From Pseudanabaena sp. PCC 6802 (lineage in GTDB: Bacteria; Cyanobacteriota; Cyanobacteriia; Pseudanabaenales; Pseudanabaenaceae): a stretch of DNA of 64,000 nucleotides. The stretch covers positions 2,095,368 through 2,159,367 of the forward strand of contig NZ_KB235914.1 in NCBI RefSeq assembly GCF_000332175.1, written 5' to 3'. How positions within the stretch are numbered: position 1 is the stretch's first letter; every line of letters begins with the position of its first letter. The translations under genes were made by a program, and so were the position numbers. This document shows, one piece after another, positions 48,360-57,718 of this stretch. Under the pieces are notes generated by a model. The model was given only the letters and a program-made list of their open reading frames with translations, did no database searches and was not told the DNA's origin.

Positions 48360-49343
48360 ATGAAGCCAAGATTAGAATATTACGCCAAAAAACTTTCTAG
48401 GCTCAACACTAATAAAAATAAATCGAGAGGAGTTGCCCCTCATAAGCCTATTCTTCTTCTATCAGTTATTGAATTGATTGAACAAGGACTTATAAAGCAA
48501 AACAAAATTTTTCTCTCCCCAGAACTGATTGCAGCCTTTCTAAAATATTGGAGTCATTTAGGCTCAGATCTCCATCGTTCCAATATTTATTTGCCATTCT
48601 TCCATCTTAAAAGCGAGGGATTTTGGCACTTAGCAATAAATCCAAATTTAGAGTCTTTTGCTCCCAGCTTTAAGCCTTCTAGCCTTACCGCGCTTCAAGA
48701 GTTTGTTAACTATGCTTACCTTGACGAAGAACTTTATGAGATTCTCCAAGATCCAATAGGAAGAACCACTTTAGTTAATGTTTTAGCTTCCACTTATTTC
48801 TCTGACAAGACAAAGTCAATCGAAAACCTCTTCCAAATTAATTCTTTCAAAGACTTTCAAGACAGATTGAGAGAGCAAGGTGGTAAAGTATACACAGTCG
48901 AGGAATTAGCTGATGAGGGCAAATCGGTTGTAAGAGATGCAGCATTCAGAGAGGTTGTTGTCTCTATCTACGATCATCGCTGTGCTTTCTGTCATTTGAG
49001 AGTCATCAGTTCTAATAGCCAGAATATTGTAGATGGATCGCATATCAAACGCTTCTCAGAATTTCGAGATGATCGAATTGACAATGGATTATCTCTTTGC
49101 AAGAATCATCATTGGGCTTTTGATAGAGGATGGTTTACAGTAGATGATGATTATAGAATCATTATTTTTGAAGGCTTGAGAGAAGAATTCCCCAATACAA
49201 AGCCAATGAAAGAGTTTCATGGTGAGCATATTATCTTACCAAATCAGTCTAGCTACTTCCCAAGAATTGATGCACTTCGCTGGCATCGTGAGACTATTTT
49301 TAATCAGAACGAGCAGTTATCTTTAACATACGAAGACTCCTAA
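48360..49343 (+). CDS. McrA-like HNH restriction endonuclease (327 aa)
   Basis: The N-terminal half (GVAPHKPILLLSVIELIEQG; LIAAFLKYWSHLGSDLHRSN; LPFFHLKSEGFWHL) resembles the sulfur- or modified-base-binding region of ScoMcrA-type enzymes. The C-terminal half is an HNH_2 domain: YDHRCAFCHLRVISSNSQNI, VDGSHIKRFSEFRDDRIDNG and LSLCKNHHWAFDRGWFTVDD. All His, Asn and Asp/Arg positions are present. It probably cuts modified (possibly phosphorothioated) DNA. It lies in an island with DND-related fragments. The codon use is more AT-rich than in the phage block. Confidence 0.7.
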   Translation: MKPRLEYYAKKLSRLNTNKNKSRGVAPHKPILLLSVIELIEQGLIKQNKIFLSPELIAAFLKYWSHLGSDLHRSNIYLPFFHLKSEGFWHLAINPNLESFAPSFKPSSLTALQEFVNYAYLDEELYEILQDPIGRTTLVNVLASTYFSDKTKSIENLFQINSFKDFQDRLREQGGKVYTVEELADEGKSVVRDAAFREVVVSIYDHRCAFCHLRVISSNSQNIVDGSHIKRFSEFRDDRIDNGLSLCKNHHWAFDRGWFTVDDDYRIIIFEGLREEFPNTKPMKEFHGEHIILPNQSSYFPRIDALRWHRETIFNQNEQLSLTYEDS

Positions 49344-49396
49344 ATATTACTCCCTATCTTGTCTGCTTAGTAAGTTATATCAAGTCTACTCATGAA

Positions 49397-49939
49397 TTAA
49401 GATCGAATTGTCTTTCTGAGGGTTTGAACGAGGTTTCGGGTGCGTCTTCTCCCATCTTCAGTTTCTCTATGTGCAACCAAAATGAGCGGCACTTCATCAT
49501 CACCAAGCTCTGGTTTGGACTTAACTGCTTCTCTCATTCCAGCTAGGCGATGTTCTCCATCTACAGCAAACATTTTCTCCTCGCCAGTGAAACTTAGGAA
49601 GCCCACACTACCTTTAGCATAACTTGGTATATCTTCGATATTAATGTCATCTTGAAGTGGATGAAAATTCTCGAATCCATGCCATGAAGGCTTACCTCCG
49701 CATAGTGCTACAACCAATGAGTTGAAGAAACGTTGCTCTTCACTTTGCAGGTAAGTAGTAATCATTTTGACCTGATCTTCGCTCAACTCTCGTTGAATCA
49801 TATCTGAAAGCTTTTGACTTTTGTAAATTTCATCAGCAAACCATGCACGGTTAACTACTTCCGACATAGGGATAAGGCAGGTGTAGTATACCCAATTGCC
49901 GAAGAGTCCGCGTAATGCTGGAAGATAGTACTGTTTCAT
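49397..49939 (-). CDS. DGQHR/DndB-like protein, C-terminus truncated (180 aa)
   Basis: MKQYYLPALRGLFGNWVYYT is the typical start of this family. The signature appears as KMFAVDGEHRLAGMREAVKS (DGEHR in place of DGQHR), and VPLILVAHRETEDGRRRTRN follows. Relatives are about 350-380 aa and continue with a helical domain; here the frame stops after LRKTIRS. DndB represses or modulates DNA phosphorothioation genes. The core fold is partly kept but probably not functional. Confidence 0.7.
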   Translation of the reverse strand: MKQYYLPALRGLFGNWVYYTCLIPMSEVVNRAWFADEIYKSQKLSDMIQRELSEDQVKMITTYLQSEEQRFFNSLVVALCGGKPSWHGFENFHPLQDDINIEDIPSYAKGSVGFLSFTGEEKMFAVDGEHRLAGMREAVKSKPELGDDEVPLILVAHRETEDGRRRTRNLVQTLRKTIRS

Positions 49940-50344
49940 AATGCTTTTATAGCTTTCTTACATACACTTTTTTAATCTGGCGACATGAGATAAATATTAA
50001 AGCAGAGATAGGAACACTTTAAGGGGCTTACCTGGGAAATGCCCTATCGATGATTGCTAGGCTAATAGCTTGAGTGTTTTGGTACTTGTAGGAATTGGCA
50101 GTATTTACAAAAAGTTTAGAAAAGACAGCAATGTCTAATTGATCTGAAGGTGGTAACACTTTAGCATTTGGTTTCAATAGTCCAACTCATCTTTGTACGG
50201 GAAACATCGTGCGTCAAGAATACAACAAGCTGACCAGGGATGACATACCTGAATTTGCCCATGCCATTTTGTAGAAGTGTCTAAATCAGAGTACCGACCA
50301 ACACCACGTAAAAACCTTCTTCTACCTGCGAATGCTGGATACGG
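49940..50344. other. Gene-free stretch
   Basis: No convincing gene. A short open segment at about 50208-50275 (VRQEYNKLTRDDIPEFAHAI) ends at a TAG and could be a fragment of a lost gene. Otherwise AT-rich. Confidence 0.4.
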
Positions 50345-50773
50345 TCATCTTGACGCTGTAGGCACGATCGTAGCGATCGCCTCATTTCTGTTTTTGCGGT
50401 AAATGACAAAATCGCTGTCTAGGGTAAGTACGCTGCTATCAGGATAAAGTTCTGCCATCCTGACCAAACAGGCATCTGCCAATGCCATAGGTACAGATGA
50501 GTAACGCCTCATCGATTCTTCAATGGCTTGAGCTTCTTCACTCAGATCGAAAGGAATTTGTACAATACCTAGATGTAATAATGCGATCGCCGCTTCCTTG
50601 CCACCGTAAGTGCTACTCAACAAGAAACAAGCCTCTGTCATTACAGCCTCACAGGTAAGTATGGGGGGTTCAATATTTGCCCACATTTTTTCCGCCCATG
50701 AGTGAAAGCGATCGCCGCGATTGAGAAACGCAACAAGCGGACCTGTATCAAGCAATACCCGTCGCCTCATCAA
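50345..50773 (-). CDS. PIN-domain toxin (VapC-like), 142 aa
   Basis: PIN-domain acidic residues are visible: RRVLLDTGPLVAFLNRGDRF (first Asp), CEAVMTEACFLL (Glu), PMALADACLVRMAELY (Asp) and SSVLTLDSDFVIYRKN (Asp). Such RNases cleave tRNA or mRNA when free of antitoxin. The start overlaps the stop of the upstream antitoxin-like gene (ATGA), the usual arrangement. Confidence 0.85.
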   Translation of the reverse strand: MMRRRVLLDTGPLVAFLNRGDRFHSWAEKMWANIEPPILTCEAVMTEACFLLSSTYGGKEAAIALLHLGIVQIPFDLSEEAQAIEESMRRYSSVPMALADACLVRMAELYPDSSVLTLDSDFVIYRKNRNEAIATIVPTASR

Positions 50774-51024
50774 GTGCCAAAGCCTTCCATATATTTCGGA
50801 TTAGTAGATAGATCGCTAGGCCCCTCTACGCAGCCCACCCAATCTCGGGATACGTCCAATGCTGACATTCCTGGCTGCCAACCTTCTACAGGACGTTCGC
50901 GCATCTTATCTGTTAGCAGAGACTCCACAAAATGAAGCACTTGCTGCTGGCGATCGCTGGGCAATAGCCTAAGCTGTTCGACAATTTGCTGTTCGATATT
51001 TTGGGTTTCGGTTGGTGTGGTCAT
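50770..51024 (-). CDS. Antitoxin of the PIN toxin pair (84 aa)
   Basis: From the ATG at 51024 (GGAGGCAAACC upstream): QNIEQQIVEQLRLLPSDRQQ, VLHFVESLLTDKMRERPVEG resembles DUF2281-like short antitoxins with a leading helical DNA-binding segment, and the tail (DVSRDWVGCVEGPSDLSTNP) would wrap the toxin. It is coupled to the toxin by overlap. Confidence 0.75.
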   Translation of the reverse strand: MTTPTETQNIEQQIVEQLRLLPSDRQQQVLHFVESLLTDKMRERPVEGWQPGMSALDVSRDWVGCVEGPSDLSTNPKYMEGFGT

Positions 51025-51125
51025 GGTTTGCCTCCTTAGTTGCACACGATCCTACTGCTTCTGATGATAGTCTTTTTTCTAGCGCACAAATGAGGTTGCA
51101 ATAGTCATTTGCCAGTGGAAGGGCT

Positions 51126-53210
51126 ATGAATGCATTTGTATCAAGCAAAATTTCGATGCTATGCCAGCAAAGTCAGGTTGGCAAAAAACTGCCGAATGCT
51201 CTGTACGTCCATGCCTCAGCTCTAGCTGCTCTCGATTCAAAACTACAACAGTACGAAAGCCAAGCCAGAAAACTACTGCCAGAAAGCCTTAACAACTTTA
51301 CCCTCGTTAAATTCAGCTACAACCAAACAAAAATTTCCTACCTGATCTATCCTGACTTCGACACCGATCCTCATCCTGAACTACAGACCAGCATTCAAGT
51401 TAACCTGGAAACCCAAGAAGTTCAGCACCGAGACTATAGCGACTCTCAGAATCCACCGCTTCTTCATCGAGAAGAAACCTTCATTACACCTGACTATCCT
51501 CACTATCAGACATTTGACAAACTAACTCGCCAGGAAGAAGCGATCGGGCTGCTACGCGAACCTCGTACTATCGGTACGCGCAACGGCTGGATGCAACGCT
51601 TACAAGAATTTAACGTCAAGATTGAAGGGCATCGAGTCATTCCATTACAGGTCGATCGGCAGGTTCAATTTCAGCCAAAAATAGATCGCCACAAAGCAGC
51701 CATTCATCGCCCCGATCTATCAAAACCCGTTCGTCTTGCACTAGAGGCAGGGTTATTAACTGAAGGCTCCACCTTTTTTGACTACGGCTGCGGTCATGGT
51801 AGCGATATTAAGCGTATTGCCGAAAGAGGGTTTGTCAGCAACGGCTGGGACCCGCACTACCATCCACACACAGATCGCACCCCATCTGAGGTTGTCAATC
51901 TGGGTTATGTTATCAATGTTATCGAATCCCAATCAGAGCGACGCGAAGCCCTAATCGATGCATGGAGAATTACTCAAAGAGTTCTCATCGTCGCAGCACA
52001 GGTACTTATTAGTGACATTAGTAGAGGACAAATTGCCTATGGCGATGGAGTCATCAGCAGTCGTAACACCTTTCAGAAATACTACGAACAGGAAGAACTA
52101 AAACTCTATATCGACCAAGTTCTAAATGTCGATTCTGTTCCCGTTGCCCTAGGGATCTACTTCGTCTTTCGAGATGAGGCACAAGCCCAGAGCTTCCGAG
52201 CCTCGCGCTTCCACTCTCGCGCTACAACTCCCAGAGTACTGGTAGCTACGAAACGTTTTGAAGATTATCAAGAACTTCTGACTCCTCTCATGAGCTTCTT
52301 TACCGAGAGAGGTAGATTGCCCGTTAGCGAAGAATTGCGAGGCTTTGAGATAATGCTAGCTGAGTTTGGCACCATGCGCCGCGCTTTCAACGTCATTGTG
52401 CAGGCAACTAATCAAGATGAATGGGATGCGATCGCGGACAAGCGCCGCCAAGACATTCTCGTTTACCTCGCCCTCAGTAATTTCGACAATCCTTACAAGC
52501 GACCAAAATTCAACCAATTCCCTCCCACGTATCAGACGGATATTAAAGCCTTATTTGGTTCCTATCAAGCAGCTTGCACCACGGCTGACCTCATGCTATT
52601 CAACCTGGGTAAAATTGGCTTCATAGCTACCTGTTGCCAAAACAGCAGAATTGGACGACTAGATGAACGTGCCCTCTACGTTCACATCTCTGCCTTGGAT
52701 GCCCTCGATCCGATGTTGCGCCTGTATGAGGGCTGTGCTAGTCGCACAATTGGACGGATGGATGGTGCAACGCTGATTAAATTCCATTTGCACAAACCCA
52801 AGATCGCTTACCTGTTCTACCCTGATTTCGATACCGACCCCCATCCGAAGCTGCATACGTCTATGCAGATCGACTTAAGAGATCTGCACGTTCGCTATCG
52901 CAATTACACCAATTCCAACAATCCACCTGTATTGCATCGTAAAGATAAATATGTAATCGCCGACTACCCCCAGTACGAAAAGTTTGCCAAGCTGACTCAG
53001 CAAGAAGAAAACTGGGGATTATTGGATAACATAAAAGAGATCGCTAACTTGGAAGGTTGGTTACAGTGTTTGCAAGACAATTGTGCCGAACTTCAAGGGC
53101 ATCGCATTGTATGGCGCAAGGATGCTACCCCTGACAGAGTAAAGCAGTTGCAAGCTCAGCGTAAAACGAAGAAACCTCCGAGTAATTTTGTGGCAGATGA
53201 ACCCCTATGA
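51126..53210 (+). CDS. DND-associated putative methyltransferase with a duplicated flanking domain (694 aa)
   Basis: The centre (residues about 185-370) is a SAM-methyltransferase-like domain: KIDRHKAAIHRPDLSKPVRL, GSTFFDYGCGHGSDIKRIAE (motif I), VVNLGYVINVIESQSERREA and GDGVISSRNTFQKYYEQEEL. This matches the family annotated as DNA-phosphorothioation-associated methyltransferase. A region at residues 15-175 (ALYVHASALAALDS; YLIYPDFDTDPHPEL; NPPLLHREETFITPDYPHY) recurs at residues 510-670 (ALYVHISALDALDP; YLFYPDFDTDPHPKL; NPPVLHRKDKYVIADYPQY). It appears intact even though dndACDE are not in the window. Confidence 0.75.
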   Translation: MNAFVSSKISMLCQQSQVGKKLPNALYVHASALAALDSKLQQYESQARKLLPESLNNFTLVKFSYNQTKISYLIYPDFDTDPHPELQTSIQVNLETQEVQHRDYSDSQNPPLLHREETFITPDYPHYQTFDKLTRQEEAIGLLREPRTIGTRNGWMQRLQEFNVKIEGHRVIPLQVDRQVQFQPKIDRHKAAIHRPDLSKPVRLALEAGLLTEGSTFFDYGCGHGSDIKRIAERGFVSNGWDPHYHPHTDRTPSEVVNLGYVINVIESQSERREALIDAWRITQRVLIVAAQVLISDISRGQIAYGDGVISSRNTFQKYYEQEELKLYIDQVLNVDSVPVALGIYFVFRDEAQAQSFRASRFHSRATTPRVLVATKRFEDYQELLTPLMSFFTERGRLPVSEELRGFEIMLAEFGTMRRAFNVIVQATNQDEWDAIADKRRQDILVYLALSNFDNPYKRPKFNQFPPTYQTDIKALFGSYQAACTTADLMLFNLGKIGFIATCCQNSRIGRLDERALYVHISALDALDPMLRLYEGCASRTIGRMDGATLIKFHLHKPKIAYLFYPDFDTDPHPKLHTSMQIDLRDLHVRYRNYTNSNNPPVLHRKDKYVIADYPQYEKFAKLTQQEENWGLLDNIKEIANLEGWLQCLQDNCAELQGHRIVWRKDATPDRVKQLQAQRKTKKPPSNFVADEPL

Positions 53211-53345
53211 TTATTGTCAGCAATTAAGCTCGATCCACTATTGCATCCAATTTGACAATAACCAAAGCTAGGGGCTGGTTTGTCCGTCATGCTGGCAATA
53301 ACTGAGTCAGAATAATTCTCACGCTCATCTGGGGAAGCAGGTGAA

Positions 53346-54360
53346 ATGGCAAAATAAGAGTGGGCCGATTGCATGAATTGTCAAACTAGCCATGATAAAG
53401 TTTCCCCTGACAGAGTTGTTAGACGAGCAAGCCTGCTACGACTGGTTACTAAAGATCCTACATCCTGGGGGTTTGCATTGTCCAAACGGGCACGCTCTAC
53501 CGGACAGACAAGCACCACACGACCGCAAACGCACCCCCATTGTGAAATACAAGTGTCGGGAATGCGGCAAAGTGTTCCATATATTTACAGGCACAGACCT
53601 GTGCGGTAGCCATTACAACTGTGGCACGATTGTGCTGCTGTTGCGGGGATTCTTACAAGGGCAAACAACACAACACATAGCAGAGGAGTTAGGACTTGAC
53701 TATGGGACGGTATTGGCCTGGCGGCATCGCATCCAAGGCCGAGGATTTGCACATTTGATTAACACAGCCATTCCCGATCAAGAGTCAGAGATGGACGAGA
53801 TGTTTCAGAATGCGGGGGAAAAGGAGCCAAACACGACCCGATTACCGACCCACCGCGACGACGAGGCAATCAACGCAAAGGCAAGGGCACGATGGCAAAT
53901 GACCGTCCACCCGTTGTCGGCACCGTTGGACGCAGCAGTGGTCAGATCCGTCTGAAGGTTTGTGACAATACCCAACAAGTAACCATCCAACCGCAGGTGG
54001 AGGCAACCACTTTACCTACCGCGACTGTCTATACCGATGAATCCGATGCCTATAACCGCGTACCTGCTTCAGGTCGTGGGCATCAAACTGTATGTCACTC
54101 GCTAGGGGAATATGCCCGAGATGCGGATGGGGATGGCTTTTGCGAAGTGCATTGCAATACTATGGAGGGAATTTGGGTTGGGTTGCGCAATTTCCTGCGT
54201 CCGTTTCGAGGTATTCACAAAAAGTATTTGCACTTATATGTAGGCATATTCGAGTGGTCATACAATCTACGTTGGATTGATTCTGACTTCCTCCGTCGTC
54301 TTCTCATGCCTCCTTCCACCTATTTACCTAGATGAGCGCTGATATTTCCTTATTCTGCCC
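53346..54360 (+). mobile_element. IS1595 (ISXO2)-like element, approximate limits
   Basis: Weak inverted ends around GGCAAAATAAG (53346) and GGCAGAATAAG (inverted, near 54350) bracket a transposase relic. No clear target duplication is found. The exact boundaries are uncertain. Confidence 0.6.
53392..54335 (+). pseudogene. IS1595-family transposase with a frameshift
   Basis: The first frame (53392-53955) has a zinc ribbon (HCPNGHALPD; KYKCRECGKVFHIFTG) and the first catalytic part (DQESEMDEMFQNAGEK). From about 53826 homology moves to another frame (to 54335): DRPPVVGTVGRSSGQIRLKV, ATVYTDESDAYNRVPAS, ARDADGDGFCEVHCNTMEGI, WVGLRNFLRPFRGIHKKYLH. A missing G in the GAAAAGGAGCC stretch accounts for it. 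It is probably inactive. Confidence 0.8.
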
Positions 54361-54382
54361 CTCTTGGCAAAATAACCTCATC

Positions 54383-54400
54383 CTAATTTGCAAGAGGTCT
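54383..54400. mobile_element. Solo IS5-type terminal repeat
   Basis: CTAATTTGCAAGAGGTCT is identical to the right end of the IS5 element at 32916-32933, including the next three bases ATT. No IS5 transposase is adjacent, so it is a scar left between the IS1595 relic and rimO. Confidence 0.7.
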
Positions 54401-54422
54401 ATTGATGAGACAAATTAGTTCA

Positions 54423-55769
54423 TTACCTCTCATTAATAGCGTTTGTAGTAGTGCCAAACAGATCGTAGCAGTCGGCCTCGGTAATTTCTACAGGTAGTAA
54501 ATCACCTAGAGAAGCTTTGCCATTGGGATCGCTGACGTAAACAAGTCCGTCTACGTCGGGAGCAAAGCGGGGCGATCGCCCTATTAGCTCGCCAGTCTCG
54601 GGGTTTTCCTGTTCGATTAAGACATTAACAACCTTACCTACTTCAGCTTGATTCTTTTTGAGGGAAATTTCCTGTTGTACTTCCATCACGGCATCGCGTC
54701 TTGCTTGCTTGACCTCTTCGGGTAATTGATCCGGCAGATCGAAAGCGGGAGTCCCTTCTTCCGCTGAAAAGGTGAATACACCGACGTGATCGAATTCGTG
54801 TCGTTGGACGAACTCTAAAAGGTGCTGGAATTGTGCTTCAGTTTCACCAGGAAATCCCACAATAAAAGTGGTGCGCATTATTGCACCCGGCATTGCAGTC
54901 TTAATTTGTTCGATTATTTTGTCGTTAACGCGCCCTTGCCAGGGACGATTCATCGCCCGCAATACATCGGGATGGGAATGCTGCAATGGCAAATCGAGGT
55001 ATGGCAAAACGTTGGGTGTAGATTGCATTGCCTTTATGACCTTAGGCGTTAAGCCCGTGGGATAGGCGTAGTGCATCCGGATCCAGGGCACATCGACTTT
55101 ACCGAGGGCTTGCAGCAGTTCGGCCAGACGAGGTTGACCGTAGATGTCCATGCCGTAGTTGGTGGTAATTTGCGATATCAAGAGTATTTCCTTCACGCCT
55201 TCGCTGGCAAGGCGTTGGGCTTCGGTAACGATTGACTCAATGGAGCGCGATCGCTGGTTGCCGCGCAGATGGGGAATAATGCAAAATGCACAGCGGTAAT
55301 CGCAACCTTCCGCGACTCTCAAGTAGGCGACGGATTCGTTAGTGGTACGGTAACGCGGCACGGTATCGTCAGCGATGTAGGTTGGTTCTGCCGAGACCTC
55401 CTGCACCCGCTCGCCTGCCTCTGCCCGTTCGATTACATCGACGATTTTGTGGTAGTCCCCCGTCCCTACGATCGCCACCGCTTCGGGAATTTCATCTAAT
55501 AATGTCTGTTGAAAATGCTGCGCCATGCAGCCTGCTATGACGACGCGCTTGCCCGCCTCCGCTAGTTCTACAAGAGTGCGTACCGACTCCTCGCGGGCAG
55601 TTTCGATGAAGCTACAGGTATTGACAATTACGTAGTCGGCCAGATCCTCATTGCTATCGACCCCGTAACCTGCCTGTACGAGCAACCCGAGCATGTGTTC
55701 GGTATCGACGCGATTTTTCTCGCAACCCAAATGGGAAATAGCGATCGTGGGTTTGACCGTTTTGAGCAT
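54423..55769 (-). CDS. rimO: RimO, ribosomal protein S12 methylthiotransferase (448 aa)
   Basis: Radical-SAM enzyme that methylthiolates a conserved Asp of ribosomal protein S12. The N-terminal UPF0004 domain has [20 protein letters not shown] and [11 protein letters not shown], with Cys ligands for one cluster. The radical-SAM CxxxCxxC is in [21 protein letters not shown] domain ends the protein ([20 protein letters not shown]). Length fits the family. It is the first clear chromosomal gene right of the mobile region and is on the minus strand. Confidence 0.95.
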   Translation of the reverse strand: MLKTVKPTIAISHLGCEKNRVDTEHMLGLLVQAGYGVDSNEDLADYVIVNTCSFIETAREESVRTLVELAEAGKRVVIAGCMAQHFQQTLLDEIPEAVAIVGTGDYHKIVDVIERAEAGERVQEVSAEPTYIADDTVPRYRTTNESVAYLRVAEGCDYRCAFCIIPHLRGNQRSRSIESIVTEAQRLASEGVKEILLISQITTNYGMDIYGQPRLAELLQALGKVDVPWIRMHYAYPTGLTPKVIKAMQSTPNVLPYLDLPLQHSHPDVLRAMNRPWQGRVNDKIIEQIKTAMPGAIMRTTFIVGFPGETEAQFQHLLEFVQRHEFDHVGVFTFSAEEGTPAFDLPDQLPEEVKQARRDAVMEVQQEISLKKNQAEVGKVVNVLIEQENPETGELIGRSPRFAPDVDGLVYVSDPNGKASLGDLLPVEITEADCYDLFGTTTNAINER

Positions 55770-55941
55770 AGTCTTGAAATTTAAGAGTAAGAGGCATTGG
55801 CTAAATAGTGGCCTTTACTAGGTTAACACCACAGGATTTAGATCGCCCCCGTTTTTCCTGCCCGTCGGTAAAAGCGTTTGGCGATCGCGGTAATCCGTGT
55901 AATAAAAACCGTCTTTGCTTGCGTATAGGCAGTGCGGTATT

Positions 55942-56544
55942 CTAGAAAATCTGGGCACTCATGGTGTCTAAATCGAATTCAAATCGTTGTTCGTAATTCG
56001 TTTCACCATAAATATTAAAACTAATTGTTGGTTCGTCCCCCAGGGCTTCAATACTGTGAATTGTATCTGACATAAAGGTAACGATCTCTCCAGCGGTGAT
56101 GACGCGATCGCCAACTCGTTCAATTTTGCCTGGGAATTCAACTGTAGGCGATCGCCGCCAGAATGTATTTTTCTCTTTGCCGCTAATCAAAGCAACCAAC
56201 CCCCACGCTCCGTGGTTGTGGATAGGTGACGCGATTCCTGGCAGCCATGCGACCAACTGGACAGTGAGGGGAAAGAAAGGCTCGTCGTAAAGCATCTGCA
56301 CGGACCAGCCCAACTCGGGATCGGGCGGTTGTTCGGGAACTTGCAGCCAGTACGAACTGGTGAGCAATCTCTGGACTAGCGGGCAGATGGCCTGGAGGCG
56401 ATCGCGATCGCTACTTATGCTGGCTAACAAGTCTTCGAGATCGTTGAGAAAACGGTAGAGGCGGTAGGGAGAATTTGAGAATTCGCGATCTGGAACTTTT
56501 ATCTCTTCACAAATACCGCGATCGTCAACCAAGAGGTAATCCAT
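55942..56544 (-). CDS. Cysteine dioxygenase-type cupin (200 aa)
   Basis: The cupin metal site is visible: ASPIHNHGAWGLVALISGKE (two His) and GEIVTFMSDTIHSIEALGDE (His). The N-terminal helical part (LYRFLNDLEDLLASISSDRD) fits bacterial cysteine dioxygenase-like (CDO type I) proteins that use Fe(II) and O2 on small thiols. Substrate specificity cannot be judged. It stands as a single gene on the minus strand. Confidence 0.8.
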   Translation of the reverse strand: MDYLLVDDRGICEEIKVPDREFSNSPYRLYRFLNDLEDLLASISSDRDRLQAICPLVQRLLTSSYWLQVPEQPPDPELGWSVQMLYDEPFFPLTVQLVAWLPGIASPIHNHGAWGLVALISGKEKNTFWRRSPTVEFPGKIERVGDRVITAGEIVTFMSDTIHSIEALGDEPTISFNIYGETNYEQRFEFDLDTMSAQIF

Positions 56545-56770
56545 TTCTTATCCCAATTGATGCAAATAGACAATCCATAGCGACATCCTAAGGCTATATC
56601 GCTACGGCAATCAACAAAATTACGAAAAGATACACCCCTGATGTAGGGGCAGGTTTTGCAGTAAATCTACGATTAGAACTATTAGATTCAGGCTAAACCT
56701 GACCCCCTACGGGGATTTCATTTGCCAGAAATTTTCTTAGCCTGCTAGCGATCGCAAGGCTCCTGGCTGA

Positions 56771-57517
56771 TTAGCGATGGACGACCTTATTGTTCAGAAC
56801 ACCAGGCCAGTTTGCATCGGCTTTCTTAATATTTCCAGCTACATCTTGCATCCACTGTGCCTGCACGTCTTTATCGTAGTTGAGATAAAGTTTACCATCT
56901 ACGATCTTCCAGGCATCAGCTTCAGTTTTAGCCAGATTGCCCTCGCTCACTGCCTTGGCACAATATCCGCCATACTGAGGTGCGTACTGCATGGGATTTT
57001 TGGCAAACAGATCGCGGTGGAGAGCGCTAGAAAACTGCCAGGTGACACCCTTCCACTTGTAAGTGTACTTATTACTCCCCGCCATCGGCTTGCCTTGGGT
57101 GAAGTAAGCAACCACATCTTGTCCCTTTAAAGCGATGCCCTCGCGATCTGAATAGATATCGCTCTGGAGCGTTTTACTGGCACAGGGATTCGTGCTAGCG
57201 GCAGGTTTGGCTGCGCAGGGATTCGGCTTGCTAGCACAGGGCTTAGCAGCACAGGGATTTGGTTTGCTAGCACAAGGTTTAGCGGCACAGGGATTTGGTT
57301 TGCTAGCACAGGGCTTAGCAGCACAGGGATTTGGTTTGCTAGCGCAAGGTTTTGCCGCACAGGGGTTGGGTTTGCTAGCACATCCCTTAGACTTAGTTTG
57401 AATAGCGGCAGAGTTAGATGTAGATACGTTGGTATCCGCGATCGCATAGCTGCTATTACCCATCACCACTCCCAGAATTGCAGCGATCGCAACAGCAGCC
57501 AGATACTTAATTTTCAT
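56771..57517 (-). CDS. Secreted YHS-domain protein with Cys-rich tandem repeats (248 aa)
   Basis: A signal peptide (MKIKYLAAVAIAAILGVVMG followed by NSSYA) is followed by about five copies of a 12-residue unit of the form NPCAAKPCASKP (residues ~43-112), all with paired Cys. The C-terminal YHS domain (LKGQDVVAYFTQGKPMAGSN, KYTYKWKGVTWQFSSALHRD, YGGYCAKAVSEGNLAKTEAD) has the conserved Tyr-His-Ser-like metal-binding arrangement and a YGGYC motif. Likely periplasmic or thylakoid-lumen metal (copper or other) binding or trafficking. The repeat number probably varies between strains. Confidence 0.8.
   Translation of the reverse strand: MKIKYLAAVAIAAILGVVMGNSSYAIADTNVSTSNSAAIQTKSKGCASKPNPCAAKPCASKPNPCAAKPCASKPNPCAAKPCASKPNPCAAKPCASKPNPCAAKPAASTNPCASKTLQSDIYSDREGIALKGQDVVAYFTQGKPMAGSNKYTYKWKGVTWQFSSALHRDLFAKNPMQYAPQYGGYCAKAVSEGNLAKTEADAWKIVDGKLYLNYDKDVQAQWMQDVAGNIKKADANWPGVLNNKVVHR
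57195..57390. repeat. 36-bp tandem repeat in the YHS gene
   Basis: Five near-identical 36-bp units (each containing GCAGCACAGGGATTTGGTTT or close variants) encode the Cys-rich repeat. Some units differ by a few silent bases, so the array is not freshly expanded. Confidence 0.85.
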
Positions 57518-57653
57518 GAGATTACAGTCCCCTAATCGATAGAGCTAGATCGAGATCGTTTGGTTGATAACACTGCGATGCAGTTCGTGATAGTGTTAAC
57601 TCTTCTACTACGGATTAGGCATGATTTTGGATTGCCTCAAAATTCACCAGCCA

Positions 57654-57689
57654 TAAAAAATCCCTTACCAGTAGTACTAGGCAAGGGAT
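57654..57689 (-). terminator. Rho-independent terminator of acsF
   Basis: On the minus strand ATCCCTTGCC pairs with GGTAAGGGAT (one G-U-type mismatch) and is followed by TTTTTT. It lies 30 bases after the acsF stop. Confidence 0.85.
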
Positions 57690-57718
57690 GTAAACTTACT
57701 TGAAACTATGCTAGGTAT

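Noticed and set aside
53156..53374. 72-aa minus-strand frame beside the IS1595 element
   Set aside because: It overlaps the end of the DND-associated gene and has no recognisable features.
57192..57401. Plus-strand frame rich in AAQGFGLLAQG
   Set aside because: It is the antisense shadow of the Cys-rich repeat in the YHS gene.
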